The position numbers and the translations under genes were made by a program. A stretch of 64,000 bases of DNA from Microcaldota archaeon. Lineage in GTDB: Archaea > Micrarchaeota > Micrarchaeia > Norongarragalinales > UBA8480. Positions 57,222 through 64,000 of the stretch are shown piece by piece (within the stretch, counting starts at the first letter, position 1; every line of letters begins with the position of its first letter). The stretch covers positions 7,800 through 71,799 of the forward strand of contig JAHFHC010000003.1 in NCBI GenBank assembly GCA_023247085.1, written 5' to 3'. The notes beneath the pieces are model-generated. The model saw nothing but the letters and a program-made list of their open reading frames with translations. It made no database searches and was not told where the DNA came from.

Positions 57222-58364
57222 ATGGCTAAGCTACAGACAACGAAAATAACTGAAGGCGACTCCTGTTTTTCGGTTCCAAAACAAAGCTTTTCAGACCCAC
57301 ACCACTGTCCAGTTTTTTACAACCCAGAAATGCAGTTCAACCGCGATTTATCTACCATATTTCTAAAAACTTGTATTGAACACTGCAAAATAACAAAACC
57401 GCGATTATTCGATGGCTATACTGGCACCGGAATACGCGGGATCCGCTACTTAAAAGAAAGCGACATTGACACTGCCGTATTATGCGATGCTGGCGATGCT
57501 TCTATACCTTTTATTAAAAAAAATATTCTCCTTAACAAAGTTTCAAAACGCGCCGCTGTCATGCACATGGACGTAAACCAAGCGCTTTCTACTTCGCCAT
57601 TATTTGATGTAATTGAAATGGATCCATTTGGTTCACCAATTCAAAACATAGACTCAGCTTTTCGCCGTGGCAAAAAGAAATTCATCTTATCACTTACTTT
57701 TACTGACCTAGCAAATTTATGCGGTGGCCACAAGGACGCGTGCAAGCGTTTTTATAATGCACAATCAATTAACTGTGCTTTTTGTCATGAGTTAGCAATG
57801 CGCATAATCATTGGCCACGTTGCCAATATCGCAAGTTTACACGAATTTGGCGTCACTCCCTTAGTTTCATGGTATCAAGGGCACTATGTTAAAACGTTTT
57901 TATTATGCGAAAGCGGTGCACTAAAAGCAGATGCAAATTTTGACAAACTCGGCTACGCTTGGCTATGCAAAAAATGTGGCAACAGAGGAACAAGTGTCGA
58001 GATGCTAAGCAAATGCGATTGTGGAGAAAAATTGAATGTTGCAGGCCCACTTTGGCTGGACAAATTTTCAAGCAAAGAAGTGCTAAAAAAAGCTGCTGTT
58101 AATCTGGCCGAACAAAAGTTTTATGCAGAGGCACAGCAAGCTAAACTAGTCAAATTTATGGGTTTACTATTTGAAGAAAGTGAAGCCCCTTTGTTCTATT
58201 CCCTTTCTGAACTTTGCTCGCAAGCTAAACTTCACGTCCCTAAACTAGTTGACTTCATGAATAAACTACAGTCAAACGGTTTTGAAGTAACTGCAACTCA
58301 CTTTGCGCCTGGTTGCTTCAAAACCAATGCGACAATTAAAAACATTCTCGCACTATTGAAATAG
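57222..58364 (+). CDS. trm1: tRNA (guanine26-N2)-dimethyltransferase
   Basis: Methylates G26 of tRNA twice using SAM. The 380 residues include VFYNPEMQFNRDLSTIFLKT, the SAM loop FDGYTGTGIRGIRYLKE, the catalytic-type VIEMDPFGSP, and a zinc-binding region CKKCGNRG with CDCGE near residue 250. I chose ATG 57222. It follows L35Ae on the same strand. Confidence 0.94.
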   Translation: MAKLQTTKITEGDSCFSVPKQSFSDPHHCPVFYNPEMQFNRDLSTIFLKTCIEHCKITKPRLFDGYTGTGIRGIRYLKESDIDTAVLCDAGDASIPFIKKNILLNKVSKRAAVMHMDVNQALSTSPLFDVIEMDPFGSPIQNIDSAFRRGKKKFILSLTFTDLANLCGGHKDACKRFYNAQSINCAFCHELAMRIIIGHVANIASLHEFGVTPLVSWYQGHYVKTFLLCESGALKADANFDKLGYAWLCKKCGNRGTSVEMLSKCDCGEKLNVAGPLWLDKFSSKEVLKKAAVNLAEQKFYAEAQQAKLVKFMGLLFEESEAPLFYSLSELCSQAKLHVPKLVDFMNKLQSNGFEVTATHFAPGCFKTNATIKNILALLK

Positions 58365-58371
58365 ATAGCCT

Positions 58372-59124
58372 ATGCTTCACGAACTAAGGAGAAAATTGCG
58401 ACCAGTTTATGGACATTACGCTGATGCAGTCATTTCTCTTATTGGAAATGAGCCCGTACCTTCGGTGCTTAACTCAGCTAAACGTGGGGATTTAAGTGAG
58501 GCGCATGCTAACCAAATCGCAGCTCATCGTGTTGATGATCCTGAACGCGAGCCATTTACTGGCTGGTATGAACACCCTGCTGCAGTTCCTGTTCCTTCGT
58601 GGTTTTCAAAACCGCTAAAACCAATTCCACCTAAGTTACCTAAACTAGAAGTGCGCGTTGATTTGCGTCATTTGCCTGGAAGTGAACCGACTGAGAGCCT
58701 AGTTAGATTTTTTGGTTTGTTAAAAGATAGTAAACTTCTCGCCGGAAGTGCTAGTTTTAGGCTTCATACAATTGGCGGACAACAAGTTATGCTTGTAGAT
58801 TTTCTTGAACAACATACGAAGCAAGTGCGCACGAAATTATCTCGTCAGCTTGAAGGTTGGAAAAACGCAGCTATGTTGCATCTAGAAGAAATAGCTAGGA
58901 AGCAAGGATGTTCGTCTGTGTTATTTAGTACTGGTAAGACGCATTCAGAGTCTAATAATACAGCGCACCCAATTCACGTTGAGTTACTTGAAACGTACGG
59001 CAGGCTGCCAATGCAACATGGTTATAAATTGCGAATAATGCAAGGAAGCCGCGCTTCAGCGGATTTACCTTTTGTGCCTAAGACAAGGGAATTATGGTGG
59101 GTAAAAGCAATAAAAAAAACTTAG
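58372..59124 (+). CDS. unknown soluble protein
   Basis: A 250-residue protein. An N-terminal helical part is followed by a Pro-rich linker (PPKLPKLEVRVDLRHLPG) and an alpha/beta C-terminal part with VMLVDFLEQHTKQVR and SSVLFSTGKTHSES. It starts 7 bases after trm1. Codon use looks slightly more G+C-rich than trm1. No motif allows a family call. Confidence 0.6.
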   Translation: MLHELRRKLRPVYGHYADAVISLIGNEPVPSVLNSAKRGDLSEAHANQIAAHRVDDPEREPFTGWYEHPAAVPVPSWFSKPLKPIPPKLPKLEVRVDLRHLPGSEPTESLVRFFGLLKDSKLLAGSASFRLHTIGGQQVMLVDFLEQHTKQVRTKLSRQLEGWKNAAMLHLEEIARKQGCSSVLFSTGKTHSESNNTAHPIHVELLETYGRLPMQHGYKLRIMQGSRASADLPFVPKTRELWWVKAIKKT

Positions 59125-59273
59125 TTCTTTGTTGCTTCTTTTTCTAAGATTTTGTTGCAATTTCTTTTACGTAGTAGAAAGCTTAACGCTAGGTGGAAAT
59201 AAAAAACGAAACAAAAAAGAAAAATAAAAAGAAAGTAAAAAAAGTTGAAAAGAAGCGAACTACGTTTTTGTAT

Positions 59274-60173
59274 CTAGATGCTTACTTTTAACCCAAGTGC
59301 TTTCTTTAGCTCGCGGTATCGATTGCGTATTGTAACTTCAGTTACGCCAGCTACATCTGCAACTTCTTTTTGTGTCCTGCGTTCACCAGTCATTACACTT
59401 GCAATGTAAACTGTTGCAGCTGCGACTCCCATTGGGCCACGTCCGCTGATTAAACCGCGTTTTAATGCCTCGTCTAGGATTTCAATTGCTTTTGTCTGCG
59501 TGTCTCCACTTAATTTAAGTGCAGTGACGAAACGGTTGATGTAAAAACGCGGGTTCGTTAATGGTACCTTGAGTTCCAATTCTTGTGTAATCAAACGGTA
59601 TGTGCGGCCAATTTCTTTTTTCGGAATTTCAGCAACATTTGAGATCTCATCAAGCGTGCGCGGAATGCCGTATTGCCTGCAGATTGCGTATATAACTGCA
59701 CTGACCACGCTTTCAATTTGTCTTCCGCGAATTAATCCGCGTTCAACGCATTTCCTGTAAAGCAATGCACTTGACTCGCGAATACTTTCAGTTAAACCCA
59801 AATGGCTTGCCACTCGATTTAATTCTGTGAGTGCAATGGCGAGGTTGCGTTCAATGCTGTTTGAAATTGAAGCGCGTTTGTGCCATTTGCGCATGCGGTA
59901 AAGCTGAGCTTGTTGTGAAGGTGCGATTTTTCCACCGCGTACGTCTCGGTTATACTGGTCAATTTCAGTTACTAGTCCCTTGTTTGGAGACATGTATTTT
60001 AATGGCGCTCCAGTGTGGGCACGAGCGTTGCGTTGTTCAGTGTCAAAAGCTCTCCATTCCGGGCCTTCTTGAACTATATTTTCTTCAAGTACTAATCCAC
60101 ACGAATTGCAAACTAGTTCTCCACGTTCAGAGTCTTTTTTCAACGATTGTCCTTGGCATTCTGGGCACTTCAT
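59274..60173 (-). CDS. tfb: transcription initiation factor TFB
   Basis: Bridges TBP-DNA and RNA polymerase. The 299 residues have the N-terminal zinc ribbon (KCPECQGQSLKKDSERGELV with CNSCGLVLEE), the B-finger GPEWRAFD, and two cyclin repeats, the second ending in AATVYIASVMTGERRTQKEV with a helix-turn-helix GVTEVTIRNRYRELKKALG. Length is normal. gar1 lies one base upstream on the same strand. Confidence 0.96.
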   Translation of the reverse strand: MKCPECQGQSLKKDSERGELVCNSCGLVLEENIVQEGPEWRAFDTEQRNARAHTGAPLKYMSPNKGLVTEIDQYNRDVRGGKIAPSQQAQLYRMRKWHKRASISNSIERNLAIALTELNRVASHLGLTESIRESSALLYRKCVERGLIRGRQIESVVSAVIYAICRQYGIPRTLDEISNVAEIPKKEIGRTYRLITQELELKVPLTNPRFYINRFVTALKLSGDTQTKAIEILDEALKRGLISGRGPMGVAAATVYIASVMTGERRTQKEVADVAGVTEVTIRNRYRELKKALGLKVSI

Positions 60174-60174
60174 T

Positions 60175-60405
60175 TTATTTCTTTCCTCCTGTTTCGAGTA
60201 TCTTTCCGGTTATTTCAATGTCAGCAAATGGTTTAGCTAAGTAAAGGGGATTATCTACACTTGCTATTGTGTCGAAGATCTCCACTGCTTTTTTTCCATT
60301 TAACACTAGAATAGTTTTCTTTGCAATTGGCTGCTTATGACCGACGGGCTCAAGTAATACATTTCCATTTGCGGTTAGATGTATAGCCTTAAACTTAAAC
60401 GACAT
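60175..60405 (-). CDS. gar1: H/ACA RNP protein Gar1
   Basis: A subunit of the H/ACA pseudouridylation complex. The 76 residues form a small beta barrel: NVLLEPVGHKQPIAKKTI, VEIFDTIASVDNPLYLAKP and ITGKILETGG, in which the IFDTIGxVxxPY-type block is diagnostic. I start at 60405; the hydrophobic in-frame extension upstream is not part of Gar1. It sits beside tfb, as in many archaea. Confidence 0.85.
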   Translation of the reverse strand: MSFKFKAIHLTANGNVLLEPVGHKQPIAKKTILVLNGKKAVEIFDTIASVDNPLYLAKPFADIEITGKILETGGKK

Positions 60406-60516
60406 AAGAAAACCAATCAAAAGTAAAAACAAAGCAAGCACTAGCTTTATAAAGATTCCGGTAGGCTGTGCGGTGCACTCATGAATTGTTTTTTTTATTT
60501 TTTTTAATGGTGCGTG

Positions 60517-60906
60517 CTACTTAATTGGCACTGCGTTGATTACTCCGTCTTGGCCTGGGCGATTAGTTACGCGTGCTTTGCCTGCTTCAGTTTCAATTAT
60601 GGCACCTTTGATAATAATGTTTTCGCGGGCGTAGTGCTTGTTTGAAGGTGTTTCAACCACGTTGATGATTTTGACTTTTTGATTTTTGCCATTTACAACT
60701 AAGTTTGCAAATGAAACTGCTTTTGGCTTAACTTTAATGCTTCCGCCTTTTGTTTTAGTTACATCGCGGTGTTCTTTGCCTTCTTTGTTTAATCTCGTCA
60801 TTGCCTGGAACCCGCCGTAGTGATGCAAGCGTTTGTCTTGGCTAGCGCGTCGTCTTCCACCTGAACCACTTGCTTTGCGTTTGATTGGCTTATTGTACAA
60901 TACCAT
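60517..60906 (-). CDS. rps8e: ribosomal protein S8e
   Basis: A small-subunit protein. The 129 residues contain KRKASGSGGRRRASQDKRLH at the N-terminal side, VKPKAVSFANLVVNGKNQKV, and IIIKGAIIETEAGKARVTNR with a GQDGVINAV ending, all family typical. ATG 60906 is preferred; an ATG 15 bases upstream is possible. Confidence 0.93.
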   Translation of the reverse strand: MVLYNKPIKRKASGSGGRRRASQDKRLHHYGGFQAMTRLNKEGKEHRDVTKTKGGSIKVKPKAVSFANLVVNGKNQKVKIINVVETPSNKHYARENIIIKGAIIETEAGKARVTNRPGQDGVINAVPIK

Positions 60907-60948
60907 ATTAACTAATTTCAACTCCTATACTTTCTTGTTGTTTTCTAT

Positions 60949-61422
60949 ATGTTTTCGATTTACTCACTTGAACTAATTGCTCCTATTGAAGAAGTGTTGA
61001 AGTACAAGCCGAGCAGCAACGCTGCGTTTATAGTTATAAATAACGAATACGCGGCAGTGCCTCGCTTTGTACAATATGCGTTTCTACAAGCATATAAATC
61101 TTACGCGGGTGGAAAAAACGTAGCGAATACACTTTCGCTCGAGTGGTTGTGCAAAATAGCTTTGACAACTAATGTTTCCAACGCAGCTGAGTTCACTAAA
61201 CCCATACTTCCGCTGGTTTGTCTAGCTGCAGTTAATTGTTTTGATGCTGCCGACAAAACCGAATTACGTGCAATCGGAAAACTGCATGTGCCACAAAAAG
61301 CGTTTTTGAAAAACGCAGAACAGTCACTTTGCAAGAAATATAGTTTAACTGAAAAAGCATTGTCGGTTTACGCGTTTGAAGACTTGTTAATTGAAAAAGC
61401 AGCTGTTGAAAATTTAATATAA
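60949..61422 (+). CDS. Cgi121-like KEOPS subunit (tentative)
   Basis: Cgi121 is the tRNA-binding subunit of the KEOPS complex that makes t6A37. The 157 residues resemble it in pattern: a beta start, FVQYAFLQAYKSYAGGKNVA where the family has its His/Ala and KNxA helix, and LSLEWLCKIALTTNVSNAAE in place of the LSxExLxYxxxxxxIxxA helix. The remainder is helical. No other KEOPS gene is in the window. Moderate support only. Confidence 0.55.
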   Translation: MFSIYSLELIAPIEEVLKYKPSSNAAFIVINNEYAAVPRFVQYAFLQAYKSYAGGKNVANTLSLEWLCKIALTTNVSNAAEFTKPILPLVCLAAVNCFDAADKTELRAIGKLHVPQKAFLKNAEQSLCKKYSLTEKALSVYAFEDLLIEKAAVENLI

Positions 61423-61442
61423 GTGATTATGCTGTTGTTTTT

Positions 61443-62108
61443 TTAAAATTCAGCAAGTCCGGTTTGTTTTGATTTTATTTTTAAGTTTTTTATAGTTGCC
61501 CATTCATGCCGCATGTAGTCTTGCACTATTTGGTCGTTGTGTCGCCTGCGTAGAAAGTCAATTGTTTTAGGGTCTGCTGAGTAGCCCGAGCCGAAATCTT
61601 CGCCAACTATTTTTTTAATGTGCTGAATTTCCTTGTCGCGTTCAACTTTGGCAATAATGCTTGCGGCGCTTGCGACGGGGTAGTTTACATCTGCTTTGTT
61701 TTCCGAAATCAATTCGGCTTTGCCGTGATAATACTGCCGTATTCGAGTTGCATACTTAGTTGGTTCTGGGTCTGGCGAGTCAATGTAGGCGCGGTAAAAA
61801 CTTGTTTTTGTTTCAAGCTCATTCAACAATTCTCCAGCCACTTTTGCTTCTAGTTCGTTCAGCGAAATTTTTTTTTGCATCGCAATTGTGAGCTCAATTG
61901 CAGTTATGTGCCGTACTACGTAAGTGCCTTTTGATAATTTGTTATAAAGTTGCTCGCGTGTTGATGGGGAGAGCATTTTAGAGTCTTTGACTCCAGATTT
62001 TTTCAATTCTTGTGAATCATCTTCGGCTATGGAATAAGCGCATATGACTAATGGACCAATAGCTGGCCCCCTGCCCGCTTCGTCGATGCCGACAATTATT
62101 TTTTTCAT
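61443..62108 (-). CDS. rnhB: ribonuclease HII with C-terminal PIP box
   Basis: Removes ribonucleotides and RNA primers from DNA. The 221 residues hold IIVGIDEAGRGPAIGPLVIC (catalytic Asp-Glu), GVKDSKMLSP, RAYIDSPDPEP (Asp) and VASAASIIAKVERDKEI (Asp/Lys region). The last seven residues QTGLAEF fit a QxxLxxF PCNA-interaction box. Its start overlaps the stop of the gene upstream by 4 bases. Confidence 0.95.
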   Translation of the reverse strand: MKKIIVGIDEAGRGPAIGPLVICAYSIAEDDSQELKKSGVKDSKMLSPSTREQLYNKLSKGTYVVRHITAIELTIAMQKKISLNELEAKVAGELLNELETKTSFYRAYIDSPDPEPTKYATRIRQYYHGKAELISENKADVNYPVASAASIIAKVERDKEIQHIKKIVGEDFGSGYSADPKTIDFLRRRHNDQIVQDYMRHEWATIKNLKIKSKQTGLAEF

Positions 62109-62821
62109 TCTTGTGCCTCGGCTAATTCTCTAATTAGTGCATTAAATTTAGCTGCATGGATTTTTCTAAAGTGTTCAAGCGATTTTGCGGTAATTACCTC
62201 TTTTGTTAAATAGCTTAAACTAAGTTGGCCGTGTTGAACATCTTGTCTATCGTCAATTTTGCCGTCTTCCTTTGGCTTTCCCAGGAATTTATATTCCACT
62301 AATACTTCGCGTGGGTGTTGTGCTAAGCTTTCTTCATCATCTTCTACGGCGACCATAAATGTTTTGCTTAACGGCAAATTTTCAATTGCATGGTGAATAC
62401 CCTCGGGTGCTTTTTTTTGTATAAAAACTACTAATCTGCCGGTATCAAAGCCAGATGGGTTTCCATGTAGGTTAACAACTGGCGCAGTGACTCGGTTTCT
62501 CTCCAATAAGTGAATTAAATCCTCATCAAAAGGAACGCCTCTTGCTTTTTGGTTAGCTATTCTTGACAATTTTCGAGGTGTTTTTTTGATTTGTTTTGCT
62601 ATTTGTTTCATTTCATGCCAAAACCCATGGGGTGTCCAACTGGCAGGGATAAGTACAGTTACTGCGCCGTGTTTTTCCCATTCTTCGTGATGGCGAATTG
62701 CTATATTTCTACTTCCTTCGTTTAAGTGCCTGCCTGCAAGTATAACGACTCGCCTTTGATGTAGTGGGAGTGTTGAAATTCCTCTGACAAACTCCTCTTT
62801 AGTGCGCGGTGCAAGTAACAT
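62105..62821 (-). CDS. unknown protein upstream of rnhB
   Basis: A 238-residue soluble alpha/beta protein with strand-turn elements such as RRVVILAGRHLNEGSRNIAI and TAPVVNLHGNPSGFDTGRLV, and VTVLIPASWTPHGFWHEMK. The His-Gly-Asn and His-rich N-terminal motif recall hydrolases of the carboxypeptidase/AstE-like type only loosely. It overlaps rnhB by 4 bases. I would not assign a function. Confidence 0.55.
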   Translation of the reverse strand: MLLAPRTKEEFVRGISTLPLHQRRVVILAGRHLNEGSRNIAIRHHEEWEKHGAVTVLIPASWTPHGFWHEMKQIAKQIKKTPRKLSRIANQKARGVPFDEDLIHLLERNRVTAPVVNLHGNPSGFDTGRLVVFIQKKAPEGIHHAIENLPLSKTFMVAVEDDEESLAQHPREVLVEYKFLGKPKEDGKIDDRQDVQHGQLSLSYLTKEVITAKSLEHFRKIHAAKFNALIRELAEAQE

Positions 62822-62895
62822 GTTTTTGGTTATCCTAGGTGTATTACACCAAATGGCTTTTTAGCCAATTCGTTGCTTATAGTTTAGTCAAAAAT

Positions 62896-63095
62896 GGGGT
62901 TATAGTACAACCTGGCAGTATGTTAGGCTCCAGTCACATGGAGCGAAGAGGTTAAGCGAAAACTCGTTTATCCGATGATTATCTGTTTTGAAGAAACCTA
63001 AGGATCGGGGTTCAAAGAGCCTTTTCTTTTTTAAAAAAAGAAAAATCTCACGGAAAAGAAAAACCGTGAAACGCTGGAAAATCCCCGTGACCCCA
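62896..63095 (+). tRNA. tRNA-Trp(CCA) with anticodon-loop and T-loop introns
   Basis: GGGGTTA at the 5' end pairs with TGACCCC before discriminator A, and D-stem GTAC/GTAT is intact. The anticodon arm reads TTAGG-CTCCAG, then about 62 nt of intron (62934-62995), then A-CCTAA, a canonical 37/38 intron with anticodon CCA. A second intron of 65 nt (63017-63081) splits the T-loop after TTCAAA, with CGGGG and CCCCG as the T-stem. The joined molecule is 73 nt. An extra hairpin GCTCCA/TGGAGC at the start of the anticodon intron could compete with splicing. Confidence 0.88.
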
Positions 63096-63188
63096 TTTTT
63101 ACTCCTTCTGTAGCTTTTTGTTCCATTTTACTTCGGGGCTTTTAAATCCCCAACCTTTAAATACTTGTCACTATCGAGTAGTAACGGG

Positions 63189-64000
63189 ATGTTTATGAAT
63201 AAGTTGATGTATTTTGCAGCAGGGGCTTTGCTTTTACTTGCCGCTGGTTTAGTTCGGGCAGATTTTGCTTCAGGAACCGGAACTGGCGTGAGTGTAAGTG
63301 TCTCTGTGTCAACTGGTTTTCCTACGGTTTATTCACATTATTGTTATTATGACGCTTATGGTTTCTATGTTTGCTCGCCGTATTCAGCTAGTTTTGGTGC
63401 ATACTGTGATCCATTTGACCCATTTTATTCGCGCTACTGTTACCCATATGTAAGCACTTATTACCCGACTTATGTAGTTAATCCAGGTACGGTTGTTTAT
63501 GCTGCGCCATCAACTGGATCAGCTTGCGTAGATGGAACTCCTTCTGGAATGTGTTCAAGCGACTATCCTAAATATTGTTTTAATGGGGCATTAATTGACA
63601 AAGCAACTATGTGTGGTTGTCCAGCTGGTCAAACTCAAGACCCAAATAACCGAAACCGCTGTATAGCTCAAACTTGTAGTGATGGCACTGCACTCAATGC
63701 TTGTTCTTCTTCAAGGCCACAGTTTTGTACTAGTGCTGGTAATTTAGTTGATCGGCCAACTCAATGTGGTTGTCCATCTGGAACCAAGCTCGAAGGCGGC
63801 GTGTGTGCTCCGCTTAACCCAATTTGTTTTGTTTCAAGCGTTACCCCCTCGCCTGTTCGTGCAGGTGAAAATGCAGCAGTTGCAGTTTCATATAGTGACG
63901 TGGAAAGCGCAAGTGGTTATGTAAGCTGTGGAAATGGCGAAGTAGCTTCACTTGCTTGTAGTGGTGGTTCAACTGGGACGTGTATCGCTTCATGTTCATA
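63189..64000 (+). CDS. Cys-rich secreted surface protein (partial, runs off the end)
   Basis: The frame is open from ATG at 63189 to the right edge, about 270 residues with no stop. It begins with a signal peptide (MNKLMYFAAGALLLLAAGLV from the second ATG), then a Tyr/Ser-rich region, then repeated Cys-rich units such as CSDGTALNACSSSRPQFC and QCGCPSGTKLEGGVC. The repeat spacing suggests small disulphide-bonded extracellular modules. The C-terminal part lies beyond the window. Confidence 0.75.
   Translation, partial: MFMNKLMYFAAGALLLLAAGLVRADFASGTGTGVSVSVSVSTGFPTVYSHYCYYDAYGFYVCSPYSASFGAYCDPFDPFYSRYCYPYVSTYYPTYVVNPGTVVYAAPSTGSACVDGTPSGMCSSDYPKYCFNGALIDKATMCGCPAGQTQDPNNRNRCIAQTCSDGTALNACSSSRPQFCTSAGNLVDRPTQCGCPSGTKLEGGVCAPLNPICFVSSVTPSPVRAGENAAVAVSYSDVESASGYVSCGNGEVASLACSGGSTGTCIASCS

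Noticed and set aside
62838-62852. GGTGT/ACACC palindrome upstream of the gene at 62105
   Set aside because: Only five base pairs around ATT; too short to call an operator without conservation.
62934-62995. tRNA-Trp intron as a box C/D guide RNA
   Set aside because: In several euryarchaea this intron carries C/D boxes. GATGATT is present but no clear box D (CTGA), C' or D' with proper spacing was found.
1-64000. CRISPR arrays, insertion sequences, prophage or integrase sites
   Set aside because: No regularly spaced repeats, transposase or integrase genes, or terminal inverted repeats were seen in the window.

Overview
The window is a dense block of archaeal chromosome: short gaps, many genes overlapping by a few bases, roughly 40% G+C by eye. 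The domain is settled by TFE, TFB, a TBP-like protein, Rpo4/Rpo6, two histones, archaeal ribosomal proteins (S2, S3Ae, S8e, S15, S28e, L7Ae, L21e, L24e, L35Ae), Gar1, archaeal phosphoglycerate mutase, Trm1, Trm5 and NreA. Small proteins, split or shortened versions of usual archaeal proteins (Hef in two genes, a half-length TBP, an NFACT protein without its C-terminal half) and tRNAs broken by several introns suggest a reduced DPANN-type lineage (Micrarchaeota or Diapherotrites would fit). That placement is inference; the window has no 16S gene. Where a Shine-Dalgarno is visible it is AGGTG 7-12 nt before the start; many other genes start close to a TATA box and may be leaderless.

Layout. 1-1.1 kb: tail of a cluster of tiny membrane proteins. 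1.1-9.8 kb: pyrG, a structured RNA-like gap, intron-rich tRNA-Lys, tfe, intron-rich initiator tRNA-Met, convergent apgM and eno, dcd and small regulators or zinc ribbons. 9.9-15.7 kb: the most remarkable part, a compact ubiquitin-like conjugation locus (Ubl ending in Gly-Gly, E2, a kinase-like protein, an Rpn11-type JAMM peptidase, a winged-helix/RING-type candidate E3, and an E1 lying directly behind the PCNA-binding repair gene nreA). 15.9-27.7 kb: AAA+ ATPase, histone, ASCH protein, RecJ-like DHH protein, asparaginase, beta-CASP nuclease, rpoK, surface protein, L21e-rpoF-DUF655 operon, single-repeat TBP, and a small gene with an in-frame TAG. 27.9-41.6 kb: lone 5S rRNA, trm5, DUF63, NFACT protein, second histone, Lrp regulator, split Hef helicase and nuclease, ScpB, ParB-like protein, S2. 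41.6-52 kb: prenyl synthase, gltX, aconitase, L7Ae-S28e-L24e, valS, S15, S3Ae. 52-64 kb: TrmB regulator facing a secreted protein, Whirly-like and DHH proteins, L35Ae-trm1, TFB-gar1, S8e, Cgi121-like protein, rnhB, intron-rich tRNA-Trp, and a Cys-rich surface protein running off the end.

How the parts connect. The transcription set (TBP-like, TFB, TFE, Rpo4, Rpo6, histones) and the translation set dominate. The ubiquitin-like genes could make a complete cycle: the E1 adenylates the Gly-Gly tail, the E2 carries it on a cysteine, the RING-type protein would choose targets, and the JAMM peptidase would remove it. All three tRNAs found carry an intron at the same T-loop position, besides introns in the D-arm or anticodon arm.
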